DNA from: Caenimonas aquaedulcis
GTDB taxonomy: Bacteria > Pseudomonadota > Gammaproteobacteria > Burkholderiales > Burkholderiaceae_C
Direction: 5' to 3'
NCBI RefSeq assembly: GCF_015831345.1
Contig: NZ_JADWYS010000001.1
Location: 4,120,618-4,184,617 of the forward strand
DNA: 64,000 bases
Shown one piece after another: positions 37,410-46,756 of this stretch. The notes beneath the pieces are model-generated. The model was not told where the DNA came from and did no database searches. It saw nothing but the letters and a program-made list of their open reading frames with translations. The translations under genes and the position numbers were made by a program. The first letter of the stretch is position 1. Every line of letters begins with the position of its first letter.

Positions 37410-38156
37410 ATGCGGTTCGACGTCGTCACGCTGTTTCCCGAGCTGTTCGCGCCATTCCTCGTGAGTGGCGTGACCCGCCGCGCCTACGAATCCCGGCTGG
37501 TGGACGTGCGCCTGTGGAATCCGCGCGATTTCGCCGAAGGCAACTACAAGCGCGTGGACGACAGACCCTTCGGCGGTGGCCCGGGCATGGTCATGATGGG
37601 CGTGCCCCTGGCGGCCTGCCTGGCCGCGATCCGCGCGGAGCGGGCGGATGCAGCCCCTGTGGTGCTGTTTTCCCCGGCTGGGCCCCGCCTGGACCATGCC
37701 GGCGTGGAAGCGTGGTCGGCCAGCGAGGGCGCCGTGCTGGTTTGCGGCCGCTACGAGGGTATCGACCAGCGTTTCATCGACCGGTACGTGGACCTCCAGC
37801 TCAGCCTTGGCGATTTCGTGCTGTCCGGCGGCGAAATCGTGGCGATGGCGCTGCTGGACGCCGTAGCGCGTCTGCAGCCGGGCGTCCTGGGCGACCAGGA
37901 CAGCCACCAATTCGACAGCTTCAACCCGGCGCTCGACGGCCTGCTGGACTGCCCTCATTACACCCGGCCGGAGGAGTGGGAAGGCATGAAGGCTCCGCCG
38001 GAGCTGCTGTCCGGCCACCACGTCCAGATCGAACGCTGGCGCCGCGACCGGCGCCTGGAGGTCACGGCCCGCCAGCGGCCCGACCTGATCGCGGCGGCGA
38101 GGGCGGCCGGGCGGCTGACCAAGGCCGACGAAGCCCTGCTGGCCAAGCTCGCGTAA
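37410..38156 (+). CDS. trmD: tRNA (guanine-N1)-methyltransferase TrmD
   Basis: A 248-residue SPOUT methyltransferase that forms m1G37 in tRNAs. The knot region contains [24 protein letters not shown] and [12 protein letters not shown]. The length is that of the E. coli protein. It starts 10 bp after rimM. Confidence 0.97.
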   Translation: MRFDVVTLFPELFAPFLVSGVTRRAYESRLVDVRLWNPRDFAEGNYKRVDDRPFGGGPGMVMMGVPLAACLAAIRAERADAAPVVLFSPAGPRLDHAGVEAWSASEGAVLVCGRYEGIDQRFIDRYVDLQLSLGDFVLSGGEIVAMALLDAVARLQPGVLGDQDSHQFDSFNPALDGLLDCPHYTRPEEWEGMKAPPELLSGHHVQIERWRRDRRLEVTARQRPDLIAAARAAGRLTKADEALLAKLA

Positions 38157-38161
38157 CTTGT

Positions 38162-38179
38162 TATAATCAAAGGCTTTTC
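38162..38179 (+). promoter_or_regulatory. Internal promoter -10 region before rplS
   Basis: TATAAT (38162-38167) followed by CAAAGGCTTTTC lies just after the trmD stop. The box and the GGCTTTTC downstream of it match the rpsP promoter region closely, so rplS probably also has its own promoter. The -35 is poor (CTGGCC at 38139). Confidence 0.55.
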
Positions 38180-38255
38180 GATCCTCTGTCGGCCGTGGCA
38201 ATCCGTTGGTTGCCACCATCTGAGTAGCGCGAGCATGATCGAGTCCAAGGTAGCC

Positions 38256-38642
38256 ATGAACATCATCGAAACCCTCGAGCAAGAGGAAATCGCCCGCCTG
38301 GGCAAGAAGATCCCCGAATTCGCCCCCGGCGACACGGTGATCGTCAGCGTGAACGTCGTCGAAGGCACCCGCAAGCGGGCCCAGGCTTTCGAAGGCGTCG
38401 TGATCGCCAAGCGTAATCGCGGCCTGAACAGCGGCTTCACGGTTCGCAAGATCTCCAGCGGCGAAGGCGTGGAGCGCACGTTCCAGACCTACAGCCCGCT
38501 GATCGCCGGCATCGAAGTCAAGCGCCGCGGCGATGTCCGCCGCGCCAAGCTGTACTACCTGCGCGACCGCAGCGGCAAGTCGGCCCGCATCAAGGAAAAG
38601 CTGGCCCACCGCAACAAGCCGGCCGCTCCCGCCGCCGAGTAA
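38256..38642 (+). CDS. rplS: 50S ribosomal protein L19
   Basis: A 128-residue protein of the 30S-50S interface. It has [45 protein letters not shown] and [17 protein letters not shown]. The family N-terminus ([11 protein letters not shown]) points to the ATG at 38256; an in-frame ATG at 38235 would add seven residues. A rho-independent terminator follows the stop. Confidence 0.97.
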   Translation: MNIIETLEQEEIARLGKKIPEFAPGDTVIVSVNVVEGTRKRAQAFEGVVIAKRNRGLNSGFTVRKISSGEGVERTFQTYSPLIAGIEVKRRGDVRRAKLYYLRDRSGKSARIKEKLAHRNKPAAPAAE

Positions 38643-38659
38643 ATCGCCGGCCCGAGCGA

Positions 38660-38696
38660 AAGCCGCTACGAGCGCAATGCTGGTGGCGGCTTTTTC
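38660..38696 (+). terminator. Rho-independent terminator after rplS
   Basis: AAAGCCGC (38660-38667) pairs with GCGGCTTT (38687-38694), followed by a short T tract (38692-38696). The 19-nt loop is long, but the position 18 bp after the stop of rplS supports the call. Confidence 0.65.
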
Positions 38697-38717
38697 CATT
38701 GGGGCCCTGCAACCGCC

Positions 38718-39428
38718 ATGCGCATCGACGCTTCGCTCCCGCCCGACACGCCGCTGTCCAAGCTGCCGGATTTCGACCCGCGCACGGTGCCGGTCGTGGG
38801 GATCGATTCGCACCTGGCGCGCGTGCCGGCGGAGGCGCTCACCGCAGACGCCCTGCGCCGGCGCTTTGCGTCGCCGCCGCCTTGGGAGCCGGAGATCCGC
38901 AGCGAAATCCGCTTCAGCGAGCGCAAGACCGCGCTCGCCTCCGTGCTGGTCCCGCTCGTCATGCGCGACCAGCCGACGGTGCTCCTCACCGAGCGCACCA
39001 CGCACCTGTCCACGCACTCGGGACAGGTGGCCTTCCCTGGCGGCAAACAGGACGACACGGACACCGATGCGTCGCACACGGCCCTGCGGGAGGCGCAGGA
39101 GGAAATCGGGCTGGAAGCGCGCTACATCGAGGTCCTGGGTCAGATGCCGACCTATCGCACCGGCACGCAATTCATCATCACGCCGGTGGTGGCACTGGTG
39201 GACCCGGCGCACACGCTCACGCTCAATCCCTTCGAAGTCGCCGACGCGTTCGAGGTGCCCCTCGAATTCCTCATGAACCCCGCGCACCATCGGCGTCACT
39301 TCGTCGAGTGGAACGGCGCCCGGCGCGACTGGTTTTCCATGCCGTACATGGACGGCAACACCGAGCGCTTCATCTGGGGCGCGACGGCGTCCATGCTGCG
39401 CAACTTTTACCGCTTCCTGATCGCCTGA
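38718..39428 (+). CDS. NUDIX CoA pyrophosphatase-type hydrolase
   Basis: A 236-residue NUDIX hydrolase. The Nudix box (about residues 116-138) begins GGKQDD, continues through ALREAQEE and ends IGL. It is preceded by LLTERTTHLSTHSGQVAFPGG, the hallmark of the CoA-pyrophosphatase (YeaB/NudL) subgroup that cleaves CoA and its derivatives. The N-terminal 75 residues are an extension of unclear role. It stands alone between the rplS terminator and the CobD-like gene. Confidence 0.9.
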   Translation: MRIDASLPPDTPLSKLPDFDPRTVPVVGIDSHLARVPAEALTADALRRRFASPPPWEPEIRSEIRFSERKTALASVLVPLVMRDQPTVLLTERTTHLSTHSGQVAFPGGKQDDTDTDASHTALREAQEEIGLEARYIEVLGQMPTYRTGTQFIITPVVALVDPAHTLTLNPFEVADAFEVPLEFLMNPAHHRRHFVEWNGARRDWFSMPYMDGNTERFIWGATASMLRNFYRFLIA

Positions 39429-39470
39429 GGCGCGGGCCCGTGCGGGGAGGCCATTTATGATGGCTGAACC

Positions 39471-40463
39471 ATGAGCTTCTTCGCGATCCTCTTCGCGCTG
39501 CTGATCGAGCAGGTGCGTCCCCTGGCGAGGCACAACCCCATCCACGCGGGCCTGCGGGGATGGGCGCGCTGGGTCAGCCGGAATTTCGATGCGGGCAAGC
39601 CGCAACACGGCTGGATCGCATGGACGCTGGCCGTCGTCGTCCCGTCCCTCGCCGCGATGGGCATCCACTGGGGGCTGATCTACGCGATCGGCTGGCCCGC
39701 CGCCGTGGTGTGGGGGGTGGCCGTGCTCTACGTCACCCTGGGATTCCGGCAGTTCAGCCATCACTTTACGGAGATTCGCGACGCGCTCGATGCCGGCGAC
39801 GAACCGCTGGCCCGGCAACTGCTGGCGCAATGGCAGCAGGTCGACGCGAGCGAGTTGCCGCGCAGCGAGATCGTGCGACACGTCATCGAGTACTCGGTGC
39901 TCGCCGCGCATCGGCACGTGTTCGGCGTGCTGGCGTGGTTCTCGGTGCTCGCGGCCTTCGGCTTCGGCCCGGCGGGCGCGGTGTTCTATCGCATGAGCGA
40001 GTTCGTCGGGCGCTACTGGAGCCATCGCAGCCGGACACAGACCCAGCCCGCAAGTCAGGCGCTGCAGGAGGCCGCTGCGCGTGCGTGGCATGCCGTGGAC
40101 TGGCTGCCCGCGCGGGCCACTGCGCTGGCGTTCGCGGTGGTCGGGAGCTTCGAGGAAGCGATCGACTGCTGGCGCCACCACGCACAGCGCTTCCCGGACG
40201 ACAACGACGGCGTGATCCTCGCGGCCACGTCCGGCGCGGTGAACGTGCGGCTGGGCGGCGAAGCGCTGCGCTCCGCATTCGCGCCGAATTCCTCGCAGAC
40301 CTTCCGCGCCGACGGCGTCGCGGCGATGGAGGATTCCGAAAGCACCCCGGGCCGCGAGGCCGAGATCGGCCACTTGCGCAGCATCGTCGGGCTGGTGTGG
40401 CGCTGCGTCGTGCTGTGGATGGTGCTGCTCGCGCTACTCACGCTCGCGCGGCTGCTTGGTTAG
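39471..40463 (+). CDS. CobD/CbiB-family membrane protein
   Basis: A 330-residue membrane protein related to adenosylcobinamide-phosphate synthase CbiB and to AmpE. It begins with SFFAILFALLIEQVRPL and has hydrophobic segments near 45-65, 67-87, 145-170 and at the C-terminus. No other cobalamin genes are nearby, and the sequence is divergent from genuine CbiB, so a role in B12 synthesis is doubtful. A TATGAT box ends 9 nt before the ATG. Confidence 0.78.
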   Translation: MSFFAILFALLIEQVRPLARHNPIHAGLRGWARWVSRNFDAGKPQHGWIAWTLAVVVPSLAAMGIHWGLIYAIGWPAAVVWGVAVLYVTLGFRQFSHHFTEIRDALDAGDEPLARQLLAQWQQVDASELPRSEIVRHVIEYSVLAAHRHVFGVLAWFSVLAAFGFGPAGAVFYRMSEFVGRYWSHRSRTQTQPASQALQEAAARAWHAVDWLPARATALAFAVVGSFEEAIDCWRHHAQRFPDDNDGVILAATSGAVNVRLGGEALRSAFAPNSSQTFRADGVAAMEDSESTPGREAEIGHLRSIVGLVWRCVVLWMVLLALLTLARLLG

Positions 40464-40468
40464 GCGGG

Positions 40469-41374
40469 CTAGAAGCGGCCCGGCTGCGACAGTTCGTCGA
40501 ACAGTTCCCGGTAGATGCGGTAGCGCGACGGCGTGATGGCATCGGCCGCGCCGGAATCGGCGACGGCCGCGATCACGTCGCATCCCGGCTCGTGCAGGTG
40601 GGTGCAGTTGTAGAACTTGCACTGGCCCAGGTGCGGCTTGAAGTCCGGCATGCACGACGCGAGCTGCATCGGCTCGATGTGGTTCAGGCCGAACTCCTGG
40701 AAGCCTGGCGAATCGATCAGCGCGGTGCCGTTCGCCTTGTCCACCCAATACCAGGTCGTGCTGGTCGTGGTGTGCTTGCCCGAATTAAGCGCCTGCGAAA
40801 TCTCGTTGGTGAGCGCAGTCGCACCGGGTACGAGCAAGTTGATCAACGTGCTCTTGCCCGCGCCCGAAGGCCCGAGCACGAGCGTCGTCTTTCCTTCGAG
40901 GTGCTTCAGCAGGTGCTCCCGGTCTACATCCTTGGAGAGCCGCAGCGACAGCGGCAGCACGCCGTAGTGCATGTGCTGGTAGGGCAGCAGCCGCGCCCAC
41001 GCGCGCTCGAAGGGCTCGACGAGGTCGCTCTTGTTCAGGCCGATGAGCGGCTTGATCTTCGAGGCCTCCGCGGCGATGAGTGCGCGCGACAGCTGGCTTT
41101 CCGAGAACTCGGGTTCCGCCGCGATGAGGATCAGCGCCGTGTCCAGGTTCGCCGCGAAGGACTTGGTGCGGACTTCGTCCTGGCGGTAGAAGAGGTTGCG
41201 GCGTTCGTCGATCTTCTCGATCGTGCCTTCGTCGTGCGAGGCCTCCCAGCGCACCCGGTCGCCGACGACCACGCTGGTCTTCTTGCCGCGCGGGTGGCAG
41301 ATGACGCGTTCGCCTTCCGGCGTTTCCACGAGGCAATGGCGTCCGTGCGCCGCGACGACCAGGCCCGTCCTCAT
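40469..41374 (-). CDS. rsgA: Ribosome small subunit-dependent GTPase RsgA
   Basis: A 301-residue circularly permuted GTPase that acts in late 30S maturation. An OB fold (about 1-75) comes first, then the GTPase with NKSD (G4) ahead of GPSGAGKST (G1) and DSPG (G3), and last a zinc finger region CKFYNCTHLHEPGC. The start overlaps the pterin dehydratase stop by ATGA. Confidence 0.95.
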   Translation of the reverse strand: MRTGLVVAAHGRHCLVETPEGERVICHPRGKKTSVVVGDRVRWEASHDEGTIEKIDERRNLFYRQDEVRTKSFAANLDTALILIAAEPEFSESQLSRALIAAEASKIKPLIGLNKSDLVEPFERAWARLLPYQHMHYGVLPLSLRLSKDVDREHLLKHLEGKTTLVLGPSGAGKSTLINLLVPGATALTNEISQALNSGKHTTTSTTWYWVDKANGTALIDSPGFQEFGLNHIEPMQLASCMPDFKPHLGQCKFYNCTHLHEPGCDVIAAVADSGAADAITPSRYRIYRELFDELSQPGRF

Positions 41375-41706
41375 GCGAGGAGCGCATCGACCTGCGCGGC
41401 GCATTCGAAGTCGGTTTCGGACAGGCCCTTCACGTCGTGCGTGTTGAAGCGCACGACGCAGCGGCCGTAATGCACGGAGAGGTCGGGATGATGGTCCTGT
41501 GCGTTCGCAATGAAGGCGACCGCATTCACGAAGGAGATGGTTTCGTAGTAGTTCGCGAAGGTGAAGGTCTTCTCGATGGCGACGTCCGGGCCGTCGCCTG
41601 AGAGTTTCCACCCCGGCGCCGCGGACAAGCGTGTCACGATTTCCGTCGCCGTCAACGCCCTGCGCGGCAGGAGCGACCAGTCCTTTTTCTTGAGCATCGT
41701 GCTCAT
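41371..41706 (-). CDS. Pterin-4a-carbinolamine dehydratase
   Basis: A 111-residue enzyme that dehydrates 4a-hydroxytetrahydrobiopterin. The active-site block is ANAQDHHPDLSVHYGRCVV, with a FNTHDVKGLSETDF end. It is normally a partner of phenylalanine hydroxylase, which is not here. It sits between the M48 peptidase and rsgA with 4-bp overlaps on both sides, so all three are one operon. Confidence 0.94.
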   Translation of the reverse strand: MSTMLKKKDWSLLPRRALTATEIVTRLSAAPGWKLSGDGPDVAIEKTFTFANYYETISFVNAVAFIANAQDHHPDLSVHYGRCVVRFNTHDVKGLSETDFECAAQVDALLA

Positions 41707-42971
41707 GCCGCGCTCCCCGCCGCCATGCGGGCCAGGCGTTCGGATGCCGGCGGATGCGAATAGTAGAACTTCACGAACACCGGGTCGGGTGTGAGCGTCG
41801 ATGCGTTGTCTTCGTAGAGCTTGAGCAGTGCCGTCGACAGGTCGCCACCGCTCGTCTGGCGCACGGCGTACGCGTCGGCTTCGAATTCGTGCTTGCGCGA
41901 CAGGCGCGCCATCAGCGGCGACACGAAGAAGGTGAACACCGGGACGGCAACCAGGAACAGCAGCAGGGCCAAGGCGTCATTCGGACCCGTCATGTTGGGC
42001 GCGACCCCGAGGCCCAGGTAGAACCAGGCGTGGGCGGCCAGCCATCCCAGGAGCGCGAAGCCTGCCAGGCTGAGCGCGAAAAGGCCGACGATGCGCTTGA
42101 TGATGTGCTTGTGCTTGAAATGCCCGAGTTCGTGGGCCAGCACCGCATCCACTTCCCCGGGCGAGAGCTTGGCGAGCAGGGTGTCGTAGAAGACCACGCG
42201 CTTGGCCGCGCCGAAGCCCGTGAAGTAGGCGTTGGCATGCGCGCTGCGCTTGCTGCCGTCCATGACGAACAGGCCCTTGGCCGCGAAACCGCAGCGGGCC
42301 ATCAGCTCTGTGACGCGGGCTCGCAGCACCTCGTCGTCCAGCGGCTTGAACTTGTTGAACAGGGGGGCGATGAAGGTGGGATAGACGACGAGCAGCAGGA
42401 GGTTGAAGCCCATCCATACCGCCCAGGCCCACAGCCACCAGAGGTGTCCCGCCGCGCCCATGAGCCAAAGGATCAGTGCGGCGATGGGCAGGCCGATCGC
42501 GACGCCCACCAGCGTGGATTTCACGAGATCGGCGAGCCACAGCTGCAGGGTCATCTTGTTGAAACCGAAACGCTCCTCGATGACGAAGGTCTCGTAGAGC
42601 GTCAGCGGCATTTCGAGCAGTCCGCCGATGAGCGCGAAAGAGACCAGCAAGGCAAGCTGTTGCCACATCCCGGTGCCGAGCCATGCCACCAGCACGCGGT
42701 TGAGCAGGTCGAGGCCCCCCAGCAGTGTCCACCCCAGCAGGACGGCGGCGCCGAACGCCAGCTCGACCAGTCCGAAGCGGGTTTTGGCGATGGTGTAATC
42801 GGCGGCCTTCTGGTGGGCGGCGAGCGCCACTGTGCCGGCGAAGGGCGCCGGGACCGCATCCCGGTGACGTGCAACGTGCCGCACCTGGCGCGACGCGAGC
42901 CACAGCTTCGTCGCGATGCCTGCCAGCAGGAAGGCCGCGAACGCGAGCGTGAGGAGATAGGGGGGCGTCAT
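41703..42971 (-). CDS. M48-family metalloprotease (Ste24/CAAX type)
   Basis: A 422-residue integral membrane zinc protease. The catalytic motif is AHELGHFKHKH, and the third ligand region is EFEADAYAV. Several helices (about 4-24, 68-90, 100-122, 150-195) surround it, and the N-terminal extension is that of Ste24-like proteins rather than of short HtpX. In bacteria these degrade membrane proteins. It is divergent from orn. Confidence 0.92.
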   Translation of the reverse strand: MTPPYLLTLAFAAFLLAGIATKLWLASRQVRHVARHRDAVPAPFAGTVALAAHQKAADYTIAKTRFGLVELAFGAAVLLGWTLLGGLDLLNRVLVAWLGTGMWQQLALLVSFALIGGLLEMPLTLYETFVIEERFGFNKMTLQLWLADLVKSTLVGVAIGLPIAALILWLMGAAGHLWWLWAWAVWMGFNLLLLVVYPTFIAPLFNKFKPLDDEVLRARVTELMARCGFAAKGLFVMDGSKRSAHANAYFTGFGAAKRVVFYDTLLAKLSPGEVDAVLAHELGHFKHKHIIKRIVGLFALSLAGFALLGWLAAHAWFYLGLGVAPNMTGPNDALALLLFLVAVPVFTFFVSPLMARLSRKHEFEADAYAVRQTSGGDLSTALLKLYEDNASTLTPDPVFVKFYYSHPPASERLARMAAGSAA

Positions 42972-43006
42972 CCTGCGAAGTTTAGGCCATGGGAGACAAT
43001 CGCAAG

Positions 43007-43615
43007 ATGCCAGACACCTCCCCCGATATGCCCATCGCGCTCGGCAAGAGCGACCAGAACCTCGTGTGGATCGACTGCGAGATGACAGGCCTCGAGCCGG
43101 AGGTCGACCGCCTCATCGAGATCGCCGTCATCGTCACCGGCCCCAACCTGGAGCCGCGCATCGAAGGGCCCGTGCTCGTGATCCACCAGTCCGACGAGCA
43201 ACTCGACAAGATGGACAACTGGAACAAGGGCACGCACGGTCGCAGCGGCCTCATCGACAAGGTGAAGGCCTCCAGCGTGACCGAAGCGCAGGCCGAGCAG
43301 CAGATCATCGAGTTCATGGCCAAGTACGTGCCAAAGGGCGCGACGCCGATGTGCGGCAACACCATCGGGCAGGACCGGCGCTTCCTCGTGAAGTACATGC
43401 CCAAGCTCGAGGCCTACTTCCACTACCGCAACGTCGACGTGAGCACGCTCAAGGAACTCGCCAAACGCTGGCGGCCCGAGGTGTATGCGGCGTTCAAGAA
43501 GCAGCAGAAGCACACGGCCCTGGCGGACGTGCACGAGTCGATCGAGGAGCTTGCCTACTACCGCGAGACGTTCCTGCAGATGGCACCCACACCGCCGCTT
43601 GCGGGAAAACCCTGA
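43007..43615 (+). CDS. orn: Oligoribonuclease
   Basis: A 202-residue DEDDh exonuclease that hydrolyses short RNA and pGpG. The DEDDh residues appear in [20 protein letters not shown] and [15 protein letters not shown] prefer the ATG at 43007 because GACAAT (42995-43000) ends 6 nt before it and GGGAGA lies about 10 nt before it; an ATG at 42989 would add six residues not typical of the family. Confidence 0.94.
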   Translation: MPDTSPDMPIALGKSDQNLVWIDCEMTGLEPEVDRLIEIAVIVTGPNLEPRIEGPVLVIHQSDEQLDKMDNWNKGTHGRSGLIDKVKASSVTEAQAEQQIIEFMAKYVPKGATPMCGNTIGQDRRFLVKYMPKLEAYFHYRNVDVSTLKELAKRWRPEVYAAFKKQQKHTALADVHESIEELAYYRETFLQMAPTPPLAGKP

Positions 43616-43627
43616 ACGTGCGATAAT
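43599..43627 (+). promoter_or_regulatory. Promoter of the DEAD-box-type helicase gene
   Basis: TTGCGG (43599-43604) and GATAAT (43622-43627) are spaced by 17 bp. The -10 is followed by CGCTGGCTTGG, resembling the GGCTT element seen after the -10 of rpsP and rplS. Transcription starting near 43634 would give a leader of about 190 nt. Confidence 0.6.
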
Positions 43628-43723
43628 CGCTGGCTTGGCTGCAGAAGGCAATATCACTTCTCAGCCCTCGTGCATCTGACCTTCACACACCGGCCCGGCC
43701 TCGAATGCCTGGCCTCCAGAGGC

Positions 43724-43812
43724 GGACTCCCCCGGAGTCCAGGAGCCCTGACAGTCGTTTGATGGTTGATGTTTTCTAACCATTGACGACTGCGCCCGCT
43801 CACGGTGGGCGC
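43724..43812 (+). promoter_or_regulatory. Structured 5' leader with three stem-loops
   Basis: Three consecutive perfect hairpins stand in the leader of the helicase gene. GGACTCC pairs with GGAGTCC (43724-43740, 3-nt loop). ATGGTT pairs with AACCAT (43762-43783). GCGCCC pairs with GGGCGC (43792-43812), and this last one ends 13 nt before the ATG, where the ribosome binds. A role in temperature or helicase-dependent control is an inference. Confidence 0.5.
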
Positions 43813-43825
43813 TTGTGAGCCATCC

Positions 43826-45514
43826 ATGACCGACACTTTTGAAGTGCAGGGCGACTTTGCGCCTGCCGAATTTTCCAGCCCCTCCTTCGACAGCACCCCC
43901 GCCGTCGTCGCCACGCCCGAAGCCGCGCCCGAAGTGCCCAACGGCTTCGTCGAACTGGGCCTCGCGCCCGAGCTGATCCGCGCCGTCGCCGACCTGGGCT
44001 TCACCCAGCCCACGACCGTGCAAGCGCAGACGATTCCCCTTGCGATGGCTTCGGAAGACGCCGACGCGAAGTTCATCGACCTGATGGTCTCCAGCCAGAC
44101 CGGCAGCGGCAAGACCGCCGCCTTCCTGCTGCCCGTGCTGCACACGCTGCTCCAGCAGCAGGCCGCAGCCGAAGCACAGGAACGCGCCGAGTTCGACCGC
44201 GCCGTGGCGGAAGCCGCCGCCAAGGGCGAACCCGCACCGAAGCGCCCGAAGCGCAAGGACCCGACCAGCTCGCGCAACTTCAAGCCCGCCACGCCGGGCG
44301 CGCTGATCCTGTGCCCCACGCGCGAGCTCGCGCAGCAGGTGGCGCACGACGCCATCGGCCTCGTGCAGCATTGCCGCGGCCTGCGCATCGCCAGCGTGGT
44401 GGGCGGCATGCCTTACCAGCTGCAACTCGCGCGCCTGCAGAACGCCGACCTCGTCGTCGCCACGCCGGGCCGCCTGCTGGACCTGCAGCGCTCCAGCCAG
44501 ATCAAGCTCGACAAGGTGCAGTTCCTCGTCGTGGACGAAGGCGACCGCATGCTGGACCTCGGCTTCGCCGACGACCTCGCCGAAGTCAACAAGCTCACGA
44601 TCGAGCGCAAGCAGACCATGATGTTCAGCGCCACCTTCGCGCCGCGCATCCAGCAGCTCGCCGCACGCGTGATGCGCCAGCCGCGCAAGATCCAGATCGA
44701 CAACCCGCAGGAAAAGCACGTCAACATCAAGCAGGTGCTGTTCTGGGCCGACAGCCCGCAGCACAAGCGCAAGCTGCTGGACCACTGGCTGCGCGACACG
44801 ACGATCAACCAGGCGATCGTGTTCGCCAGCACGCAGATCGAATGCGACGGCCTCGCGAACGACCTGCAGCAAGCCGGCTTCGACGCCGTGGCGCTGCACG
44901 GCGCGCTGAGCCAGGGCCTGCGCAACCGCCGCCTGATGGCGCTGCGCCAGGGCCACGTGCAGGTGCTGGTCGCCACGGACGTTGCCGCGCGCGGCATCGA
45001 CGTGCCTACCATCACGCACGTCTTCAACTACGGCTTGCCGATGAAGGCCGAGGATTACACGCACCGCATCGGCCGCACCGGCCGCGCGGGCCGCGACGGC
45101 ATCGCCGTGACCTTCGCCGAATTCCGCGACCGCCGCAAGATCTTCGACATCGAGAGCTACACCAAGCAGCAGTTCAAGGCCGAAGTGGTGCCGGGCCTGG
45201 AGCCGCAGCAACGCATGCCCAGCTCGCGCCCGAACTTCGCCGACCGTGGCCCGCGCGAGAACTACTCGCGCGACCGCAAGTTCGGTGCACCGCGCACGGC
45301 GGGTTTCGCCGGCAATCACGCGCCGCGTGAAGAGCGCGGATTCGACGCCCGCCGTGGCGCCGGCACCGGTGGTGGCACCGGTGACAGTTACGGCCGCAAG
45401 GCCGGCTTCGGTGATTTCGGCGCGCGCCGCGACGTGGCGGCCAAGCCCGGCAACGGCGGCAAGGTGTTCGTGCCGCGCGACGTGAAGAAGCGTCCCTACA
45501 AGCCCGCCAACTAA
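43826..45514 (+). CDS. DEAD-box-type RNA helicase with DEGD motif II
   Basis: A 562-residue helicase. Motif Q (GFTQPTTVQAQTIPL), motif I SQTGSGKT (about 90-97), Ia PTRELAQQ, III SAT, and VI HRIGRTGRAGR are intact. Motif II reads Asp-Glu-Gly-Asp (237-240) instead of DEAD. A charged insert of about 45 residues, rich in Ala/Lys, lies between motifs I and Ia. The C-terminal 90 residues form an Arg/Gly/Asp-rich tail typical of RhlE-like RNA chaperones. The ATG at 43826 follows the structured leader. Confidence 0.92.
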   Translation: MTDTFEVQGDFAPAEFSSPSFDSTPAVVATPEAAPEVPNGFVELGLAPELIRAVADLGFTQPTTVQAQTIPLAMASEDADAKFIDLMVSSQTGSGKTAAFLLPVLHTLLQQQAAAEAQERAEFDRAVAEAAAKGEPAPKRPKRKDPTSSRNFKPATPGALILCPTRELAQQVAHDAIGLVQHCRGLRIASVVGGMPYQLQLARLQNADLVVATPGRLLDLQRSSQIKLDKVQFLVVDEGDRMLDLGFADDLAEVNKLTIERKQTMMFSATFAPRIQQLAARVMRQPRKIQIDNPQEKHVNIKQVLFWADSPQHKRKLLDHWLRDTTINQAIVFASTQIECDGLANDLQQAGFDAVALHGALSQGLRNRRLMALRQGHVQVLVATDVAARGIDVPTITHVFNYGLPMKAEDYTHRIGRTGRAGRDGIAVTFAEFRDRRKIFDIESYTKQQFKAEVVPGLEPQQRMPSSRPNFADRGPRENYSRDRKFGAPRTAGFAGNHAPREERGFDARRGAGTGGGTGDSYGRKAGFGDFGARRDVAAKPGNGGKVFVPRDVKKRPYKPAN

Positions 45515-45518
45515 GGCT

Positions 45519-46754
45519 TCAGCCGGCGGCAGTCACGGCGCGGCCCGTCTCGGGCCAGCGCTTGTGCAGGAACAACCACGCGATCAAACCGACGCTCATC
45601 ATCAGCAATGAGGTGAGCGCGATTGCGCGCGTGGAATGCATCACCAGCGGCGCCACCGCGCCCGCCACCAGGCCGTTCGCTGTCGAGCCGATCACGGCCT
45701 GCAGCGACGACGCCATGCCGCGTCGCTCGGGATAGAGATCGAGCACGAGCAGTGTCACCACCGGAACCATCAGTGCCCAGCCGAACGCGAAGATCGCGAT
45801 CGGAATGAGTGCCCATGTGACCGATGGAATGAACGCGTAGTTCGCGGCGACGTTCACCAGCGACACGAGCAGCATGATGAGGAATCCGTGGCGGATCTGG
45901 GTCTTGGGCGCGATCTTTCCCGCCAGCCGGCCGCTGGCCCAGGCGCCCCCCATGATTCCGGCGATCGTGAGCAGGAAGAACCAGAAGAATTGCGTGGGCT
46001 CGAGGCCCAGGTGGTCGCCAAGGAACGCCGGGGCGCACAGCACATAGAGGAACATCCCGTTGAATGGCACGCCGCTCGCGAGCGCGAGCAGCAGGAAACG
46101 CGGGCTCGACCCGAGCTGCCAGTAGCCCTGCATCAGGTTGCGCACGTTGAACGGTTGCCGCTGGTCCACGTGCAGTGTCTCGGGCAGCAGCTTGAAATTC
46201 GCGACCCACAGCGCGATGCCCACCCCGGTGAGGAACCAGAAGATGCTGTGCCACCCTGCATGCACAAAAAGCCAGCCCCCGATGATGGGCGCGATGGCCG
46301 GCGCGACCCCGAAGTAGATCGTGACCTGGCTCATCACCTGCTGGGCCTGCGCCGGTGGGAACATGTCGCGGATGACGGCGCGCGACACCACGATGCCGGC
46401 GCCGGTCGAAAGGCCTTGCAGCGCGCGAAACAAGACGAGCTGGCCCACGTTCTGCGACAACGCGCAGCCGGCCGACGCCACCGTGAAGACGGCGATGCCC
46501 CACAGGACCACGGGCCGACGGCCGAAGCTGTCGGCCAGCGCCCCGTGGAACAGGTTCATGAACGCGAACCCGAACAGGTAGGCGGACAAGGTCTGCTGCA
46601 TCTGCACCGGCGTGGCGTCGAGCGCCTTCGCGATCCCGGCGAAGGCGGGAATGTAGGTGTCGATGGAGAAAGGGCCGAGCATGCCCAGGAGGGCAAGCAG
46701 CGCGGCGAGGGCCCAGCGCGGGGCGCGCCAGAGTTGGTCTGCGTCGGGGTTCAC
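45519..46754 (-). CDS. MFS multidrug exporter (Bcr/CflA type)
   Basis: A 411-residue transporter with about twelve helices. It shows the Bcr/CflA pattern PFSIDTYIPAF, motif A-like GALADSFGRRPVVLWG, and the ALQGLSTGAGIVVSRAVIRDMF stretch. It should export drugs or metabolites by proton antiport. It is convergent with the helicase gene, 4 bp apart. A perfect dyad overlaps its likely promoter. Confidence 0.9.
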   Translation of the reverse strand: MNPDADQLWRAPRWALAALLALLGMLGPFSIDTYIPAFAGIAKALDATPVQMQQTLSAYLFGFAFMNLFHGALADSFGRRPVVLWGIAVFTVASAGCALSQNVGQLVLFRALQGLSTGAGIVVSRAVIRDMFPPAQAQQVMSQVTIYFGVAPAIAPIIGGWLFVHAGWHSIFWFLTGVGIALWVANFKLLPETLHVDQRQPFNVRNLMQGYWQLGSSPRFLLLALASGVPFNGMFLYVLCAPAFLGDHLGLEPTQFFWFFLLTIAGIMGGAWASGRLAGKIAPKTQIRHGFLIMLLVSLVNVAANYAFIPSVTWALIPIAIFAFGWALMVPVVTLLVLDLYPERRGMASSLQAVIGSTANGLVAGAVAPLVMHSTRAIALTSLLMMSVGLIAWLFLHKRWPETGRAVTAAG

Positions 46755-46756
46755 GT

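Noticed and set aside
36663..40373. A 1236-codon open frame on the minus strand across rpsP, rimM, trmD, rplS, the NUDIX gene and part of the CobD-like gene
   Set aside because: It is antisense to well-recognised genes, has low-complexity Arg/His/Gly-rich composition and no domain; it is a by-product of high GC at third codon positions.
39471..40463. Evidence for a cobalamin synthesis locus
   Set aside because: A single CobD/CbiB-like gene with no other cob or cbi genes; the family is also found as an AmpE-like membrane protein.
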